Shown here piece by piece: positions 1 through 15,313 of a DNA stretch of 64,000 nucleotides. The notes beneath the pieces were generated by a model. That model ran no database searches. It worked only from the letters and a program-made list of their open reading frames with translations, and was not told the origin of the DNA. The stretch is from the NCBI GenBank assembly GCA_963791495.1, contig CAWBST010000016.1, positions 146,401-210,400 of the forward strand, given 5' to 3'. Numbering within the stretch: the first letter of the stretch is position 1; each line of letters starts with the position of its first letter. This DNA is from JAMXLO01 sp963791495. GTDB lineage: Bacteria; Pseudomonadota; Alphaproteobacteria; Acetobacterales; Acetobacteraceae. A program made the position numbers and the translations under genes.

Positions 1-1456
1 TCCACTTGTACGCGAAGCCTAGACCACCATCCTTGATCGGCCGCGACACGCCCGGCCACGCCGTCGAACTCTTCGGCGAGAGTGATCGCGCCGGCACAGC
101 GCTCGCCGACGACGGCGTTAAAATGGCGCAGGAAGCCTATCGCCTCAAGGTTCTCGCGGCCGCCGTAAACATTGGGGATCCACTGTCCCTCTTCACGCGA
201 GTAGTCACGATACAGCATCGAGGCGACCGCATCGACGCGCAGGCCATCCACGTGGAAATGCTCCAGCCAGTAGAGGCCCGATGCGATCAGGAATCCCTGT
301 ACTTCGCGGCGGCCGAAGTTATAGATGTAGGTATTCCAGTCCTGATGATAGCCCTCACGGGCGTCCTGGTGCTCGTAAAGCGCCGTGCCGTCGAAGCGTG
401 CCATGCCATGCGCATCTGTCGGGAAATGCGCCGGCACCCAATCGACGATGACGCCGATATTCGAACGATGGCAGGCATCGACAAACCGGGCAAAGCCGTC
501 AGGCGGACCGAATCGCGCACTGGGAGCGAACAGGCTGAGCGGCTGATAGCCCCACGACCCGCCGAATGGGTGCTCAGTCACCGGCATCAGCTCGATATGA
601 CTGAAGCCCATCTCGCTGATGTAGGGCACCAGCCGCGCCGCCAGTTCATCCCATGTCGGAATGCGTCCGTCGGGATGGAACCACGATGCGGCGTGCATCT
701 CGTAGATAGAAATGGGCGCGTCGGTATCATGACGGCGCGCACGTTGCCGCATCCACGCCTGGTCGTGCCAGACCTGAGGTGCCGGATCGGCAACGATGGA
801 CGCTGTGGCCGGCGGCAACTCGGTCGCACGCGCCAGCGGGTCGGCTTTGAGCGGCAGTCGCCAACCGTCAGGGCCCGTGATGGCAAACTTGTAGCGCGCG
901 CCGTGAGCGAGCCGTGGAATGAACAGCTCCCAGACACCAGCCGGGAAGCGCAGACGCATCGGGTTTCGCCGAGGATCCCACGTGTTGAAATCACCAACGA
1001 CGGAGACAGCGCGCGCATTCGGTGCCCAGACGGCAAACCGCACACCTTGAACGCCATCGATTGTCACGACGCTGGCGCCAAGGTGCGACGCCAGTTCAAA
1101 ATGCCGCCCTTCGTTGAACAAGTGCAGATCGAGGTCGCCAAGCAGCGGACCGAAGGAATATGGATCTTCGGTCTCCTGCACCGCGCCCGGCCAAATGATG
1201 CGCAGCCGATAGGACTCTGAACCAATTATCCGACCGACGAACAGCCCACGCGGCGTGGTTGGCGCGAGGCGCCCGAGTCCGTCACCCTTTTTCCGCGACA
1301 GTACCTCGACCTCCAGTGCGCCGGGCAAATACGCGCGGACGATCCGCCCCGTCATAGTGTCGTGCGGACCCAGTGCGGCGAACGGATCGCCGAATGTGCC
1401 GTTGGCGAGCGCTTCCGCCACACCGGACGGCAGGCCGGAAATTTCAGCCACGTCGT

Positions 1457-1460
<4 letters not shown>
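1..1460 (-). CDS. glgB: 1,4-alpha-glucan branching enzyme, 3' end outside window, frameshifted
   Basis: GH13 branching enzyme that adds alpha-1,6 branches to the linear glucan made by GlgE. The translation opens MNDVAEISGLP, carries a CBM48-like region (VRFAVWAPNA, VVGDFNTWDP) and the GH13 barrel with nucleophile Asp410 in GLRVDAVASM and acid/base Glu463 in TLAEE. The ATG overlaps the treS stop in ATGA, so the two are translationally coupled. Directly after Glu463-Glu464 the frame breaks: the opened frame reads FDGVAGRV, whereas the +1 frame gives STAWPGVSRPIKDGG and LGFAYKW, the expected GlgB sequence. Removing one base from the doubled A at 67-68 (TT on the coding strand) restores it. The gene runs off the left edge. 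Identity is certain; whether the frameshift is real is open. Confidence 0.93.
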
Positions 1461-4725
<3,265 letters not shown>

Positions 4726-4729
<4 letters not shown>

Positions 4730-7700
4730 GGCGCGCCCGGCGGAGCGACCTGCCAGATCGCGAACGGCAGATCAGCAGGATCAAGACGAATGCGTTGCTG
4801 CTTTCCGGTCCAGACGAAGCGATGGCCACGCATGAGACAGGTTGCGGTCAGCAATTCGTGGTCCGGCAGCCCCCATTCCCACAGCGGGATTTCGATTGCC
4901 GCTTCCTGCACGTTGCGTGGGTCGAGGCTTACCGCGACGAGGATCATATCACGCCCACCTGGTATTCGCTTGCCATATAGCAGCACCTGATCGTTGAAGG
5001 CTGGATAGAACGTCACGCCGAGGTGACTCTGCAACGCGGGATGCACCCGCCGGATGCGATTGAGCGCGGAAATCTCCGCCACGATATTTCCCGGCGCAGC
5101 GAAGTCGCGCACGCGGATCTGATATTTTTCTGAGTCGAGATACTCTTCCCGACCCAGCAGCGGTGCCGCTTCGCAGACCTCGAAGCCCGAATACATCCCC
5201 CACAGACCCGACAGCGTGCAGGCGAGGGCTGCACGGATCAGGAATCCTGGCCGGCCCGAGGTCTGCAGGAATGGCGGATTGATGTCGGGCGTATTGACGA
5301 AGAAGTTCGGCCGGAAAAATTCGCGCACCGGCGAGGCATTCAGCTCGGTCAGATATTCGATGATCTCATGTTTGGTGTTGCGCCAGGTGAAGTAGGTGTA
5401 GGACTGGGTAAAGCCGACCTTCGCCAGCCGATACATCAACTTCGGCCGCGTGAACGCCTCGGACAGGAAGATGACGTCGGGGTGTCGGCCGCGGATATCG
5501 GCGATCATCCAATGCCAGAACGGCAACGGCTTGGTGTGCGGATTGTCGACGCGGAAGATCCGCACGCCCTGATTGACCCAGAACTGGATCACATCACGCA
5601 ACGCGAACCACAGCGCCGGCATAGCCGCCTTCGCGTAGAAGTCGGGATTGACGATGTCCTCGTATTTCTTGGGTGGATTTTCGGCAAACCGGATCGATCC
5701 GTCGGGGCGCCAGCGGAACCAGTCGGGGTGGTCGCGCAGCCATGGATGATCTGGCGAGCATTGAATGGCGAAATCGAGCGCGACTTCCAGCCCGTGGTCC
5801 TTTGCCGCGGCGACCAGCTTACGAAAGTCGTCAAGGCTGCCGAGTGCCGGATGCAGCGCATCGTGTCCACCCTCGGGACCGCCTATGGCATAAGGACTGC
5901 CCAGATCGTCTGGTTCTGCGCGCAGGGCGTTGTTGCGGCCCTTGCGGTTCGTCGTGCCGATCGGATGGATCGGTGGGAAATAAAGCACGTCGAAGCCCAT
6001 CGAGCGGATCGCAGGCAACCGCGCGATCACATCGCCGAAGGTGCCATGCCGTTCCGGATCATCCGTGGCGGAGCGGGGAAACATCTCGTACCAGCTTGCG
6101 AAGCCGGCCTGCGGACGATCGACATCGAGCGGTACAGCGGGCGTGTATTCGGTGGCAAACGGCCGTTCATCTACCCGATGCATCGCCTCAGCGGTTTCCT
6201 CCGCGAGCAGCAGCGCAATCTGCCCCAGAGCGTCCTGCGATTGGATGCGTGCGGCAATCCCGGCAAGATCGGCCGCCTCGATCATGTGGTAGCCTTCCTC
6301 GATTTCGAGGTTCACCGGCTGGCCGGCCGCGTGCTTGGCGGAAAGATCGTGGCGGAAGGTTTCCCAGGCATCCCACCATGCCTGAACGGTGAAGCAATGT
6401 CGGCCGATCCGTGCCGGCTTGAAGCATGCCTCCCAGCGATCATTCACGATTGGCTGCATAGCGACACGATGCCAATCGGTCTCGTCCTCCGCGCGCCACA
6501 ACACTACGGCCGCCAGAACATCGTGACCATCGGCAATGATATCGGCACTGACCGTGACGCTTTCACCCACCACACGCTTCACGGCAAACGCCCCATCGGG
6601 CACGCGCGGCTGAATCGCCTCGATGGCGATCCGAGCCGCCGCGAGCCGCGACGGGTCGAGATCCTGATCTCGGACGACCCGGTGCCTCACGGGTTGCGCC
6701 GATGATGCATAGACGAGGACCCTCACCTCCCCGGGATCCATGGGCGCATCAGCGCCTGCGAGCGGCTCCTTCAGCATGAATGCCGCACCCGCCTGCGGCG
6801 GCAAGGGCGACACAGACAGACCGAGCGGCGCAGCGCGACCTGTATCAGGATTGGCCAGCGCGACCACGGCACGTGATGCGTCGCGCGCGTCCGGCGCATC
6901 GGACCGCAGTAGGGCTGTGACGGGAGCCTGTGCGTCAGTGAGCTGCCGCACTTCGCCGTCCACCTGATAGGCTACAATGCGATCGACCAGCGCATTGGCC
7001 GCGGCGACGTCTGCTGTCAGGTCGCACGGCGCCTCGTCACGGACGCGACGAAAATCCTCGGGTGCGCCCAACGCTGCGTCGAACGGACGGCGCGCAGCGT
7101 ACTCAAAGCCCATGGGCACGAACAGACCGTTCGCGGCGGCAGCCGCCAGCCGTAGCGCAAAGCGACAGGCAGTGGGAATGTCGCCGCCAAGCGGCACCCG
7201 AGCCGCACGCCGCTCGAAGAACGAGGGTTCAGGCGAGGCGATCATCGGCGCGATGTGCCGCAACATCTCGATCTCCTCGACCAACCAGTTCGCGCGCCCA
7301 TCCCACCATGCGAGCGACGAACAGACATGGTCGAACCCGATTCCCTCAAGTCGCGGCAACATGGAGCGCTCGACCCCAGGCGTCCAGGCAAGGAAATCGC
7401 ACTTCTCATGGTTCTGCTTCAACGTGCCGATGATCCGTCGCCAGAGCGACGCGGGCGCGTGATCGGGATCGAGGCAACGAAACCCGCTAATACCCGCCTG
7501 CACCAGGCGCGTGAGCCGATCCAGCCACCACACGGCCATCGCCTCGGCGATCTCGGTCTGCTGCAGCCTGGCATAGGCGACATCCTGCCGATGCGGTGCC
7601 CGCCAAGGGCTAGGAGGGGCGTCGCAGCCACCGGAAGCGAACCAGTCGTCCGCACGGCGTCGAATGACGGCATCGATCGCTACCTGATCGATGGAAAGAT

Positions 7701-7962
7701 CGAGCCAAACCCTCAGCCCATGCTCCGAGGCCTGCTGCGCCATGCGTGCGATGCCGGCATCGGCACGGCCGGGCCAGTCTAGCCCCGGATGCAACGCCTC
7801 GTGATCGCCGGTGATGAAGATGTCGCCGCTGGCGCCAGGCACGAAGGGCGGCGCAACACACACTGTATCGAACCCCATGGCGCGGCAGCGCGCGAAATGC
7901 AGCGGCCAATCGGACAGTTTCCCGGCAACCAGCGGATGCAGGTGGTAGATCTTGGGTGCCAT
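4726..7962 (-). CDS. glgE: Alpha-1,4-glucan:maltose-1-phosphate maltosyltransferase, long two-barrel form
   Basis: GlgE extends alpha-1,4-glucan with maltosyl units from maltose 1-phosphate. From ATG 7962 (MAPKIYHLHPLVAG) it has 1078 residues. The C-terminal ~640 match the whole usual GlgE: an N domain starting near residue 440 (FAVKRVVGES, VSADIIADGHD), then the barrel with nucleophile Asp806 in FRVDNPHTKP and acid/base Glu835 in FLSEAFTRP. The N-terminal ~430 residues form a second amylase-like barrel (FDTVCVAPPF, SGFRCLDPDH) in which the residue two after Arg is Leu rather than the nucleophile Asp, so it is probably non-catalytic. The frame stays open upstream to 8148 but that segment has no family character, so 7962 was chosen. 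First gene of the glgE-treS-glgB operon. Confidence 0.93.
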
Positions 7963-8356
7963 ACCGTGGTGGTTCCGTGTGCTTAGAGGTCCTCGATCGC
8001 GCCAGTCGAACGCCTCGGAATGAGGTCGATGGGAGTTGGCAGTAGCCGCTCGGTCTGCACTGTAACGTTTGTGCTGGTGTCCGTTCACTTGACCGAGAGC
8101 GGGAAGGTCCACAATTGTACGTGAAGCGGGAGCTGATGTTTGGCGCATCTGGAGAGTTCCAGTCCGTGCATGCTATTCCCGATCGTCAACAATGGGCGCT
8201 CGTGACAACTCGACGAGACCGCCGAACATCGCAAAGTCTGTGACAAATCTATGGTCGACTGGGTGCTACGGCCGGCATCGAGGAGACCCATTGAGGCAAC
8301 TGACTGACTTGCGCCGCCTGATGCGCTAACTGGTGCCGGAACAAGGATTTGCCTGG
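7963..8356. other. Divergent intergenic region between glgE and the acyltransferase
   Basis: About 390 bases between two diverging genes, so it should contain both promoters. The glgE frame stays open back to 8148, but that translation shows no motif. I see no clear palindrome, repeat or RNA, and no convincing -35/-10 pair. Confidence 0.5.
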
Positions 8357-9433
8357 ATGCACCGAACGAAGGTCGAGTCGGTTCAGGCACTGCGCGCGGC
8401 GGCCGCTCTCAGTATCGCCGTCCTGCACGTGCTGCATGACGCGACCAGCCTCGATCCCGGGGGGATGATCGAGCGCTGGCACGACGCAGTGCCCTGGGGT
8501 GCCGGGGTGGACCTGTTTTTCGTCATCTCCGGCTTCGTGATGGTCTATGCCTCGAACGACCTGTTCGGCCGTCGCGACGGCCCCGCCCTCTTCATGGCGC
8601 GGCGCCTCATACGAATCGTGCCACTCTATTGGGCGGCGACCACGCTGTTCCTTTTGGTGGCACTCATCGCGCGTTCCGCGGTGAGCGAGGGCGCCGGCAG
8701 TATCGCCGATGTCCTGATGAGCTACCTCTTCCTGCCTGCGCGTCGGCCTAACGGCAGCATTCAGCCAATCTATAGCCTCGGCTGGACGCTGAACTATGAG
8801 ATGTTCTTCTACGTGGTGTTCGCGGCATCCATCTGGCAGACCCGGTATCGCGCACTGCTCCAGGTGACGCTGGTACTCTGTGTCGCGATTGCAGCGCACT
8901 CGATGGTGCCGGCAGGAGCGACCGCCTTCGTGTTCTGGACCGACCCGATTGTGGCCGAGTTTCTGTTCGGCATGGCGATCGCGGTCCTTGCCGCGGCGGG
9001 CATCAGCCTGTCAGCCTGGTTGCGCGCGGGTCTTGTCGTGATCGCTCTGACCGCGCTGATCGGCGGCCACATCGCGAACATTGGCGGATTCGCTCCGGTG
9101 ACGACGGGCTTGCCTATGGCGATGCTGGTTATCGCTGCGACACTGGGGCGCGCCATGACCCTGCCACAGGCGCTGCTTCTGCTTGGTGATGCGTCATACG
9201 CGCTGTATCTCATCCATCCGTTCTCGATGCGGGCAGTGGGCCTGTTCTGGCGCTGGCTGCACCTGAGCGGGCCGGTCGCGGCAGCCGGATATATCGCTAC
9301 ATCGCTGCTGCTGGCGATCGCTCTTGCAGTTGCCGTGTACAGGTGGTTCGAACGTCCGACCGGCACTTGGCTGCGCTCACGCCTGACGGGCTTCCGGGCG
9401 GGTCGGGCTCCGATGCCTCGCGGAGCGATATGA
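8357..9433 (+). CDS. Acyltransferase 3 family membrane protein
   Basis: Integral membrane O-acyltransferase of the Acyltransf_3 (OafA/YrhL) family. Such proteins transfer acetyl or similar groups to sugars of surface polysaccharide or to other acceptors; the substrate cannot be read from the sequence. The N-terminus has the family pattern of an Arg-Ala-x-Ala stretch followed by His in the first membrane segment (VQALRAAAALS, VLHVLHD), then FFVISGFVM, and about ten hydrophobic helices ending at FERPTGTW. ATG 8357 has AAGGA about ten bases upstream and is preferred over GTG 8333 eight codons earlier. It is transcribed away from the glgE operon and shares no obvious pathway with it. Confidence 0.85.
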   Translation: MHRTKVESVQALRAAAALSIAVLHVLHDATSLDPGGMIERWHDAVPWGAGVDLFFVISGFVMVYASNDLFGRRDGPALFMARRLIRIVPLYWAATTLFLLVALIARSAVSEGAGSIADVLMSYLFLPARRPNGSIQPIYSLGWTLNYEMFFYVVFAASIWQTRYRALLQVTLVLCVAIAAHSMVPAGATAFVFWTDPIVAEFLFGMAIAVLAAAGISLSAWLRAGLVVIALTALIGGHIANIGGFAPVTTGLPMAMLVIAATLGRAMTLPQALLLLGDASYALYLIHPFSMRAVGLFWRWLHLSGPVAAAGYIATSLLLAIALAVAVYRWFERPTGTWLRSRLTGFRAGRAPMPRGAI

Positions 9434-9468
9434 GGTTACAACGTGAACATGCGAGGTATGGGCACTGA

Positions 9469-10125
9469 TCAGGGTCCCGTCCCCGCCGTCGACGCAAGGC
9501 CAAGGAGCCGAGAGTTGGCGATAGTCTGCAACTCATCCGGAAACAAGGCTGTTCCAGCATCGGATGCATCGGAGCTCAGCACACCAAGCATCAGCGTATT
9601 GGCCTGCGAATTGTCCTTCAGTCCGAAAGCGTGGCCGATCTCATGCTCCAGGACTCCACGCGCGCCTTTGGTCCGAGACAGCAACGATTGGTTCGCCTTC
9701 TGACTGACGAAGATGATAGGATCAATCTGATCGCCGACCCTCAGGCAGATCCCACCCTCGGCTCCGGGAGGATCGAACTCCGGCACATAGAACACATGCA
9801 GCCCGCCGAGGTCGGTCCAGTTCTTTATCGCGGCCCAGACCTCCGTGCTGAACCTTCCGTTCGGGTCCTGCACTGTCATCGGACGCTCGACGCTGCTAGC
9901 AGCACCTGCCGGAATATTATGGTCGAACTCCTTCGGACCGCCCGAGAGAGCCAGCTTGCCATCGGTGCCCAGAATGGCCCGCGTCTGATCACGGGTCAGC
10001 GTGAATTTCTTCTTCCTGAAGGTCAAAGGGACGCTGACAAATACCTTCTCAGATCGTTGGAAATCCTTCTCCGTCGTATCGGCGACACCGTTCACCACCG
10101 TCAACCAGACATTGATAGCAGGCAT
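9469..10125 (-). CDS. Metzincin-like zinc metalloprotease (HExxHxxGxxD)
   Basis: Protein of 218 residues with the zinc motif HEIGHAFGLKD: two His, the catalytic Glu, the conserved Gly and an Asp as likely third ligand. An Asp third ligand is known in the snapalysin (M7) type. Thirteen residues later comes a plausible Met-turn (NTLMLGVL) followed by FPDELQTIAN, resembling the helix after the Met-turn in metzincins. No signal peptide is visible (MPAINVWLTVVNG), so export, if any, would be atypical. ATG 10125 has AGGA eight bases upstream. An in-frame extension to 10185 contains a second GTALFP, duplicating the C-terminal GTALFP of the protein itself, probably the relic of a neighbouring copy. 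Substrate unknown. Confidence 0.6.
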   Translation of the reverse strand: MPAINVWLTVVNGVADTTEKDFQRSEKVFVSVPLTFRKKKFTLTRDQTRAILGTDGKLALSGGPKEFDHNIPAGAASSVERPMTVQDPNGRFSTEVWAAIKNWTDLGGLHVFYVPEFDPPGAEGGICLRVGDQIDPIIFVSQKANQSLLSRTKGARGVLEHEIGHAFGLKDNSQANTLMLGVLSSDASDAGTALFPDELQTIANSRLLGLASTAGTGP

Positions 10126-10508
10126 TGCTTGTTCCTGTACTGCACATTGTCGGGGAAACAAGGCTGTACCCCAGCGATCCACCATCAGCTATGCGAACGA
10201 GCGCACCGATATGCTCCGGCAGGCAGGCTGCCATCGGCACTAGCCCGCACCGGAGCTGCTAACGACTTTATGGGGTAGGCTGGATGACGCTGTGACGTAG
10301 CGCACACACAGCGACAGAAACCAGGAATTGTGATCACACCCGCGCTTCCGGTGAGGCAGGCACAGGACACCGTTCCGTATGCGGCCGCCAACTGGTGGTG
10401 CGTCGTCGGTGCAGGCCGCAATGCGGCGCTGGCGGCTCGCATTGTACTCTCCTTGCAGCCCGATATCCGCTTGATCGTATGGCACCACGCGACCCTGCGG
10501 GTAACCCG
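10126..10508. other. Gap between metalloprotease and inverted antiporter segment
   Basis: About 380 bases with no gene I can support. It contains GGAAACAAGGCTGT at 10154-10167, a direct copy of 9539-9552 inside the protease gene. At its right edge, directly before the antiporter sequence, is the short palindrome CGGGTAACCCG (10498-10508), which marks the left breakpoint of the inversion described below. Confidence 0.45.
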
Positions 10509-11235
10509 GTGTTCGCTGTTTGCGTGTCAATCTACACGACTGGCTTCTCACTGTCGGGTCTGGTGCTGCTCCTTGCCGAGATTGTCGGATATATCGTGCT
10601 GGTGCTGTTTGGCCTCAGCCGTCTTGGCGCCTACTTGCTGCGCAAGGTCGAGGACGAGGAGGGATGCGTACTTCGTTCTCATGCTCGGCATCATGGCGGT
10701 GGCGGGTGTGTTGGCGCAGGCCATTCAGTTGCCGGGTATCGTTGGCGCATTCCTCGCGGGGCTCGCGGTCAACGCATCAGCCCGCGACAAACCGGCGAGC
10801 ACCAAGCTGGAGTTCCTTGGCAGGTCCCTGTTCATCCCGATCTTCTTCGCTGTAACTGGCTTTCTGATCAACCCGGTCACGTTCGTTCTCGGAATCTTCG
10901 ACGACTTCCTACTGGTTGGCTGCATCGTTGCCGCGCTCCTCATCGGAAAAGGCATTGCGGCTTGGGTTGCCGGCTGGGTTTTCGGCTACACGCGTGATGA
11001 GCGCCTGACTGTTTGGTCGCTGACGCTGCCACAGGTGGCTGCCACCCTTGCCGCGACGCTTGTCGCCCACGATACATTCGGCGCCGGCGGCCAGCGCCTG
11101 CTTGACGATCGCATGCTGAATGCAGTTCTCGTGCTGATGCTGACCACATCGGTTCTCGGTCCGGTTCTGACAGAACGCTTCGCCCCCCGCCTGTTAAGGG
11201 GCGCGCGAGAGGCCGCCGCCCGGCGAGCCGTTTGA
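10509..11235 (+). pseudogene. C-terminal half of a CPA2 cation/proton antiporter, inverted and frameshifted
   Basis: This plus-strand stretch encodes the second half of a monovalent cation:proton antiporter-2. It begins exactly at VFAVCVSIYTTGFS, continues GLSRLGAYLLRKVEDEE, and then, after a one-base frameshift in GGG at 10661-10663 (GG expected), goes on as DAYFVLMLGIMAVAGVLA, LPGIVGAFLAGLAVNA, VTGFLINPV and SLTLPQVAATLAATLVA to the stop at 11235. It has no start of its own. The first half of the same protein is on the opposite strand at 11785-11264. The two halves abut without gap or overlap at the residue level (LSLV / VFAV), so flipping about 10509-11263 rebuilds one gene of about 420 codons. 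Confidence 0.85.
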
Positions 11236-11251
11236 CCGTGTGTAGTTCCGC

Positions 11252-11785
11252 TCATGGTGTCCCAACGAGCGATAGCGTGTCGGACATTACCGTTGCACCG
11301 ACGGTGACGGTTACCGGCTCCAGGTCTTGCGCACCGAGCCGACTGATCACGCCAAGCCCCAGCAGGGTATGCGATGCCAGCAGCGATCCGATGACTATGG
11401 CGGGAACAATTGAGTAGCTGAACGCAAGACCGACGGCGGTGCCGAGCAGCAACGGGATCGCGGTGGTGGTGAGGCCGAACGCGATCGAACGATGCCGGGT
11501 ACGCCGAAACAGCGCGACGTCGATCTCTAGACCGGCGAAGAACATCAGCAACAGCTTGCCGATGTCCGCCATGAAGTCGGCGATCGGGCGCTCCGTGCCA
11601 AAGATGCCGAGGACATAGGGGCCTATGATGACACCACCGAGCAACAGGCCCACGGAGGAGGGAATCCGCGCGAGACGACACAGCCGGGGAACGGTGACGA
11701 TCAGAATCAGCCCAAGCGCGAATTTCGCCAGGTCTGGCAATGTCAGGAGATGGTCTCGTATGAAGTCAGAGATCTGCGAGCTCAC
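11252..11785 (-). pseudogene. N-terminal half of the same CPA2 cation/proton antiporter
   Basis: Opens with a good antiporter N-terminus (MSSQISDFIRDHLLTLP) and shows the expected early helices: IPSSVGLLLGGVIIGP, IGKLLLMFFAGLEID, LLASHTLLGLG and VTVGATVMSDTLSLV. After SLV homology stops; three unrelated residues (GTP) lead to a stop at 11252. Family members continue directly with VFAVCVS, which is found on the plus strand starting at 10509. As it stands the product would have about five of the usual twelve or so membrane segments and lack the ion-binding core, so it should not transport. The right inversion breakpoint lies near 11263/11264. Confidence 0.85.
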
Positions 11786-11811
11786 TGGCTGCGCTCATGC
11801 ACGTCAAAGAT

Positions 11812-12870
11812 TCAGTCTGCAAATGCGAATATCCGGTTCCAGTCGTTCTTCATGCTGATCACAGTCCACCCCTGCTTGTTTGCCTCGCTAAACAGCGCCT
11901 GGGGGAAGATGCCCACCTTGGTACCGGGCAATCCCTGCGCTGGTCCGTATGCATATTCGCGCTGCGCATCATCGTGCAGAACGAGCATCGACAGCCGCGC
12001 TCCGCCGCCAGCCTTGGTGTACTCCAGCATTTGCCGATCGCCGGCTGAGTTGCCAAACGCAGCGTAGGGTCGGCGACCGATCATCATGTAGATGCCTTCG
12101 GGCTTGCCGGCGTTGTCATCGTTGAGCAGCAACTTTGCTTCCTTGGTCAGGAACGGCCTGCCGCTCTTGTCGTAGCCGTACTTGGTCGCGCCGACGGTAC
12201 CCACCACCTGCTCCGGTGGGATTCCGTAGACCTTTTCGGAGTAAACGCGCACAAAATCCTGGCCTCCGCCGGTGATGATGTAGGTCCTGTAGCCGTTGGC
12301 CCGCAGGTATTGCAGCACCTCCTGCATTGGCAGATAGGTGAGGTCGGTGTACGGCCGTTTCCAGCGCGGATCCTTCGCTGTCGCCAGCCATTTCATCGCT
12401 TCCGCGACGAACTCATCCACCGACATGCCGGTGAGCGTCGCGGCCAGTATCTTTTCCAGGTCGTGCATCGAAAGCCTTGCCATTGCCGCCCGGTTGCCGG
12501 AGAGAACAGTCTTGAATGGCTCGACATTCGCCAATTCGGGTTTCGCCTTCACCACGGCGGGCACGCGGTCCAAACAGTAGATCACCTGCGAGTACATCGG
12601 ATGCTCGACCCACAGCGTGCCGTCCTGGTCGAAGGTGGCAATGCGCTCGGGAGGCGGCACGAAGCTGGGGTTTGCCTGGTCGGTCGTCGCGCGCACGAAG
12701 TCGAGGATCGCCTGCTTCGCGGGACCGTCGTTCCATGACGGCAGAGTCCCCGACGGTTTCTGTGCATCGGCTGCGACGGGGACGAACGCTTTCGACACCA
12801 TTCCCAGCGCGGGCAAGATGGAGAGCAAGGTGCGGCGGTCCGGCCCTGTGGCGGGAGCAACGGGCTTCAT
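11812..12870 (-). CDS. Exported HAD-superfamily phosphatase-like protein
   Basis: Haloacid dehalogenase-fold hydrolase of 352 residues with motif I TFDQDGTLW (nucleophile Asp and general acid Asp), a motif II-like IITGGG and a motif III/IV region NSAGDRQM. The N-terminus has a twin-arginine-like signal (DRRTLLSILPALG, then VAADA), implying periplasmic location. ATG 12870 follows GGAGG by five bases and is preferred over the in-frame ATG 12906. It follows the lipoprotein and arylsulfatase genes on the same strand, so the three probably form one secreted module; a phosphatase acting on organic phosphate next to a sulfatase is a reasonable inference, but the substrate is unknown. Confidence 0.75.
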   Translation of the reverse strand: MKPVAPATGPDRRTLLSILPALGMVSKAFVPVAADAQKPSGTLPSWNDGPAKQAILDFVRATTDQANPSFVPPPERIATFDQDGTLWVEHPMYSQVIYCLDRVPAVVKAKPELANVEPFKTVLSGNRAAMARLSMHDLEKILAATLTGMSVDEFVAEAMKWLATAKDPRWKRPYTDLTYLPMQEVLQYLRANGYRTYIITGGGQDFVRVYSEKVYGIPPEQVVGTVGATKYGYDKSGRPFLTKEAKLLLNDDNAGKPEGIYMMIGRRPYAAFGNSAGDRQMLEYTKAGGGARLSMLVLHDDAQREYAYGPAQGLPGTKVGIFPQALFSEANKQGWTVISMKNDWNRIFAFAD

Positions 12871-12941
12871 CTCGTCCTCCGAGTTGAAACGGACGGCGGC
12901 CCGCATCGCCGCACGGCCCTATCTTGAGGTTCGACTGCCGG

Positions 12942-13316
12942 CTAATAGTACCAACCTGGGCCCCAGGCATCCCAATTCATCTCGTTGACCTGGGCGGTGA
13001 ACGCCTGCTCATTGGCAATATTCTTCGCGAACACATTCGCGCGGTAGCGATCGTACGCAGCTTGATTGCCGACGTACAGGCAGTCGCAGATAGTTGGATC
13101 GGCGTAGGTGTAGATCACCATGTTCTTACGCACCTGGTGGACGAATTTGTGCGGCGGCAGTGTTGTCAACGAGGTTATGCGCTGCGGCGTGTCCGCTGGC
13201 ACTAGCGTAAAGCCGGCAGCGGCCAGCATATCCTCCTTGTTTTGCACTTGCGCGGCGCAAGCCGATACGGCAGCGCACGCAGCGAAAAGCACCAGAGCGG
13301 ACCTGATCCGAAGCAT
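12942..13316 (-). CDS. Small secreted lipoprotein of unknown function
   Basis: Protein of 124 residues with a lipoprotein signal peptide (MLRIRSALVLFAACAAVSAC) ending in the lipobox VSAC. The mature part has a Cys pair in PTICDCLYVG and an aromatic C-terminus (WDAWGPGWYY). I recognise no catalytic motif. ATG 13316 follows the strong site AGGAGGA by six bases and is preferred over an in-frame codon 33 bases upstream. It sits between the arylsulfatase and the HAD phosphatase on the same strand with short gaps and is probably co-transcribed with them. Confidence 0.75.
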   Translation of the reverse strand: MLRIRSALVLFAACAAVSACAAQVQNKEDMLAAAGFTLVPADTPQRITSLTTLPPHKFVHQVRKNMVIYTYADPTICDCLYVGNQAAYDRYRANVFAKNIANEQAFTAQVNEMNWDAWGPGWYY

Positions 13317-13397
13317 CGTTTCCTCCTCCTTGCGCATTCGTTGAACCACGGCCGACGCAGCGGACCTTTCAAGGCGCGCCCACTGCGCCAGTTTCGA

Positions 13398-15092
<1,695 letters not shown>

Positions 15093-15313
15093 TTGGAGAC
15101 TCCCAGCTTGACAGTTCAGTAGCGATTTTCTCGTGTTGGCTCATGACCGCCAGACGCGCTATCCAATTTCGGCAGGGCCGCTAAAGATGATCTACCCTAC
15201 ATCCCTACGCCGAATCTGTTGCGCGATGTTGCAGACGGTGTGCGGCCTAAGGCATCAACCCTCCGCAGGGAGCCTGCGTGCAAAGACCACTGTCACCAGA
15301 GAAAGACCCTAGG

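Noticed and set aside
6..1220. Long plus-strand open frame of about 400 codons
   Set aside because: Antisense shadow of glgB in GC-rich DNA; the minus strand gives a clear GH13 enzyme.
5368..6705. Long plus-strand open frame of 445 codons
   Set aside because: Antisense shadow of glgE, with no domain of its own.
10498..11270. Site-specific inverted repeats at the antiporter breakpoints
   Set aside because: Comparison of both breakpoints shows only about 5 shared bases, and those are in direct orientation; no recombinase gene is nearby.
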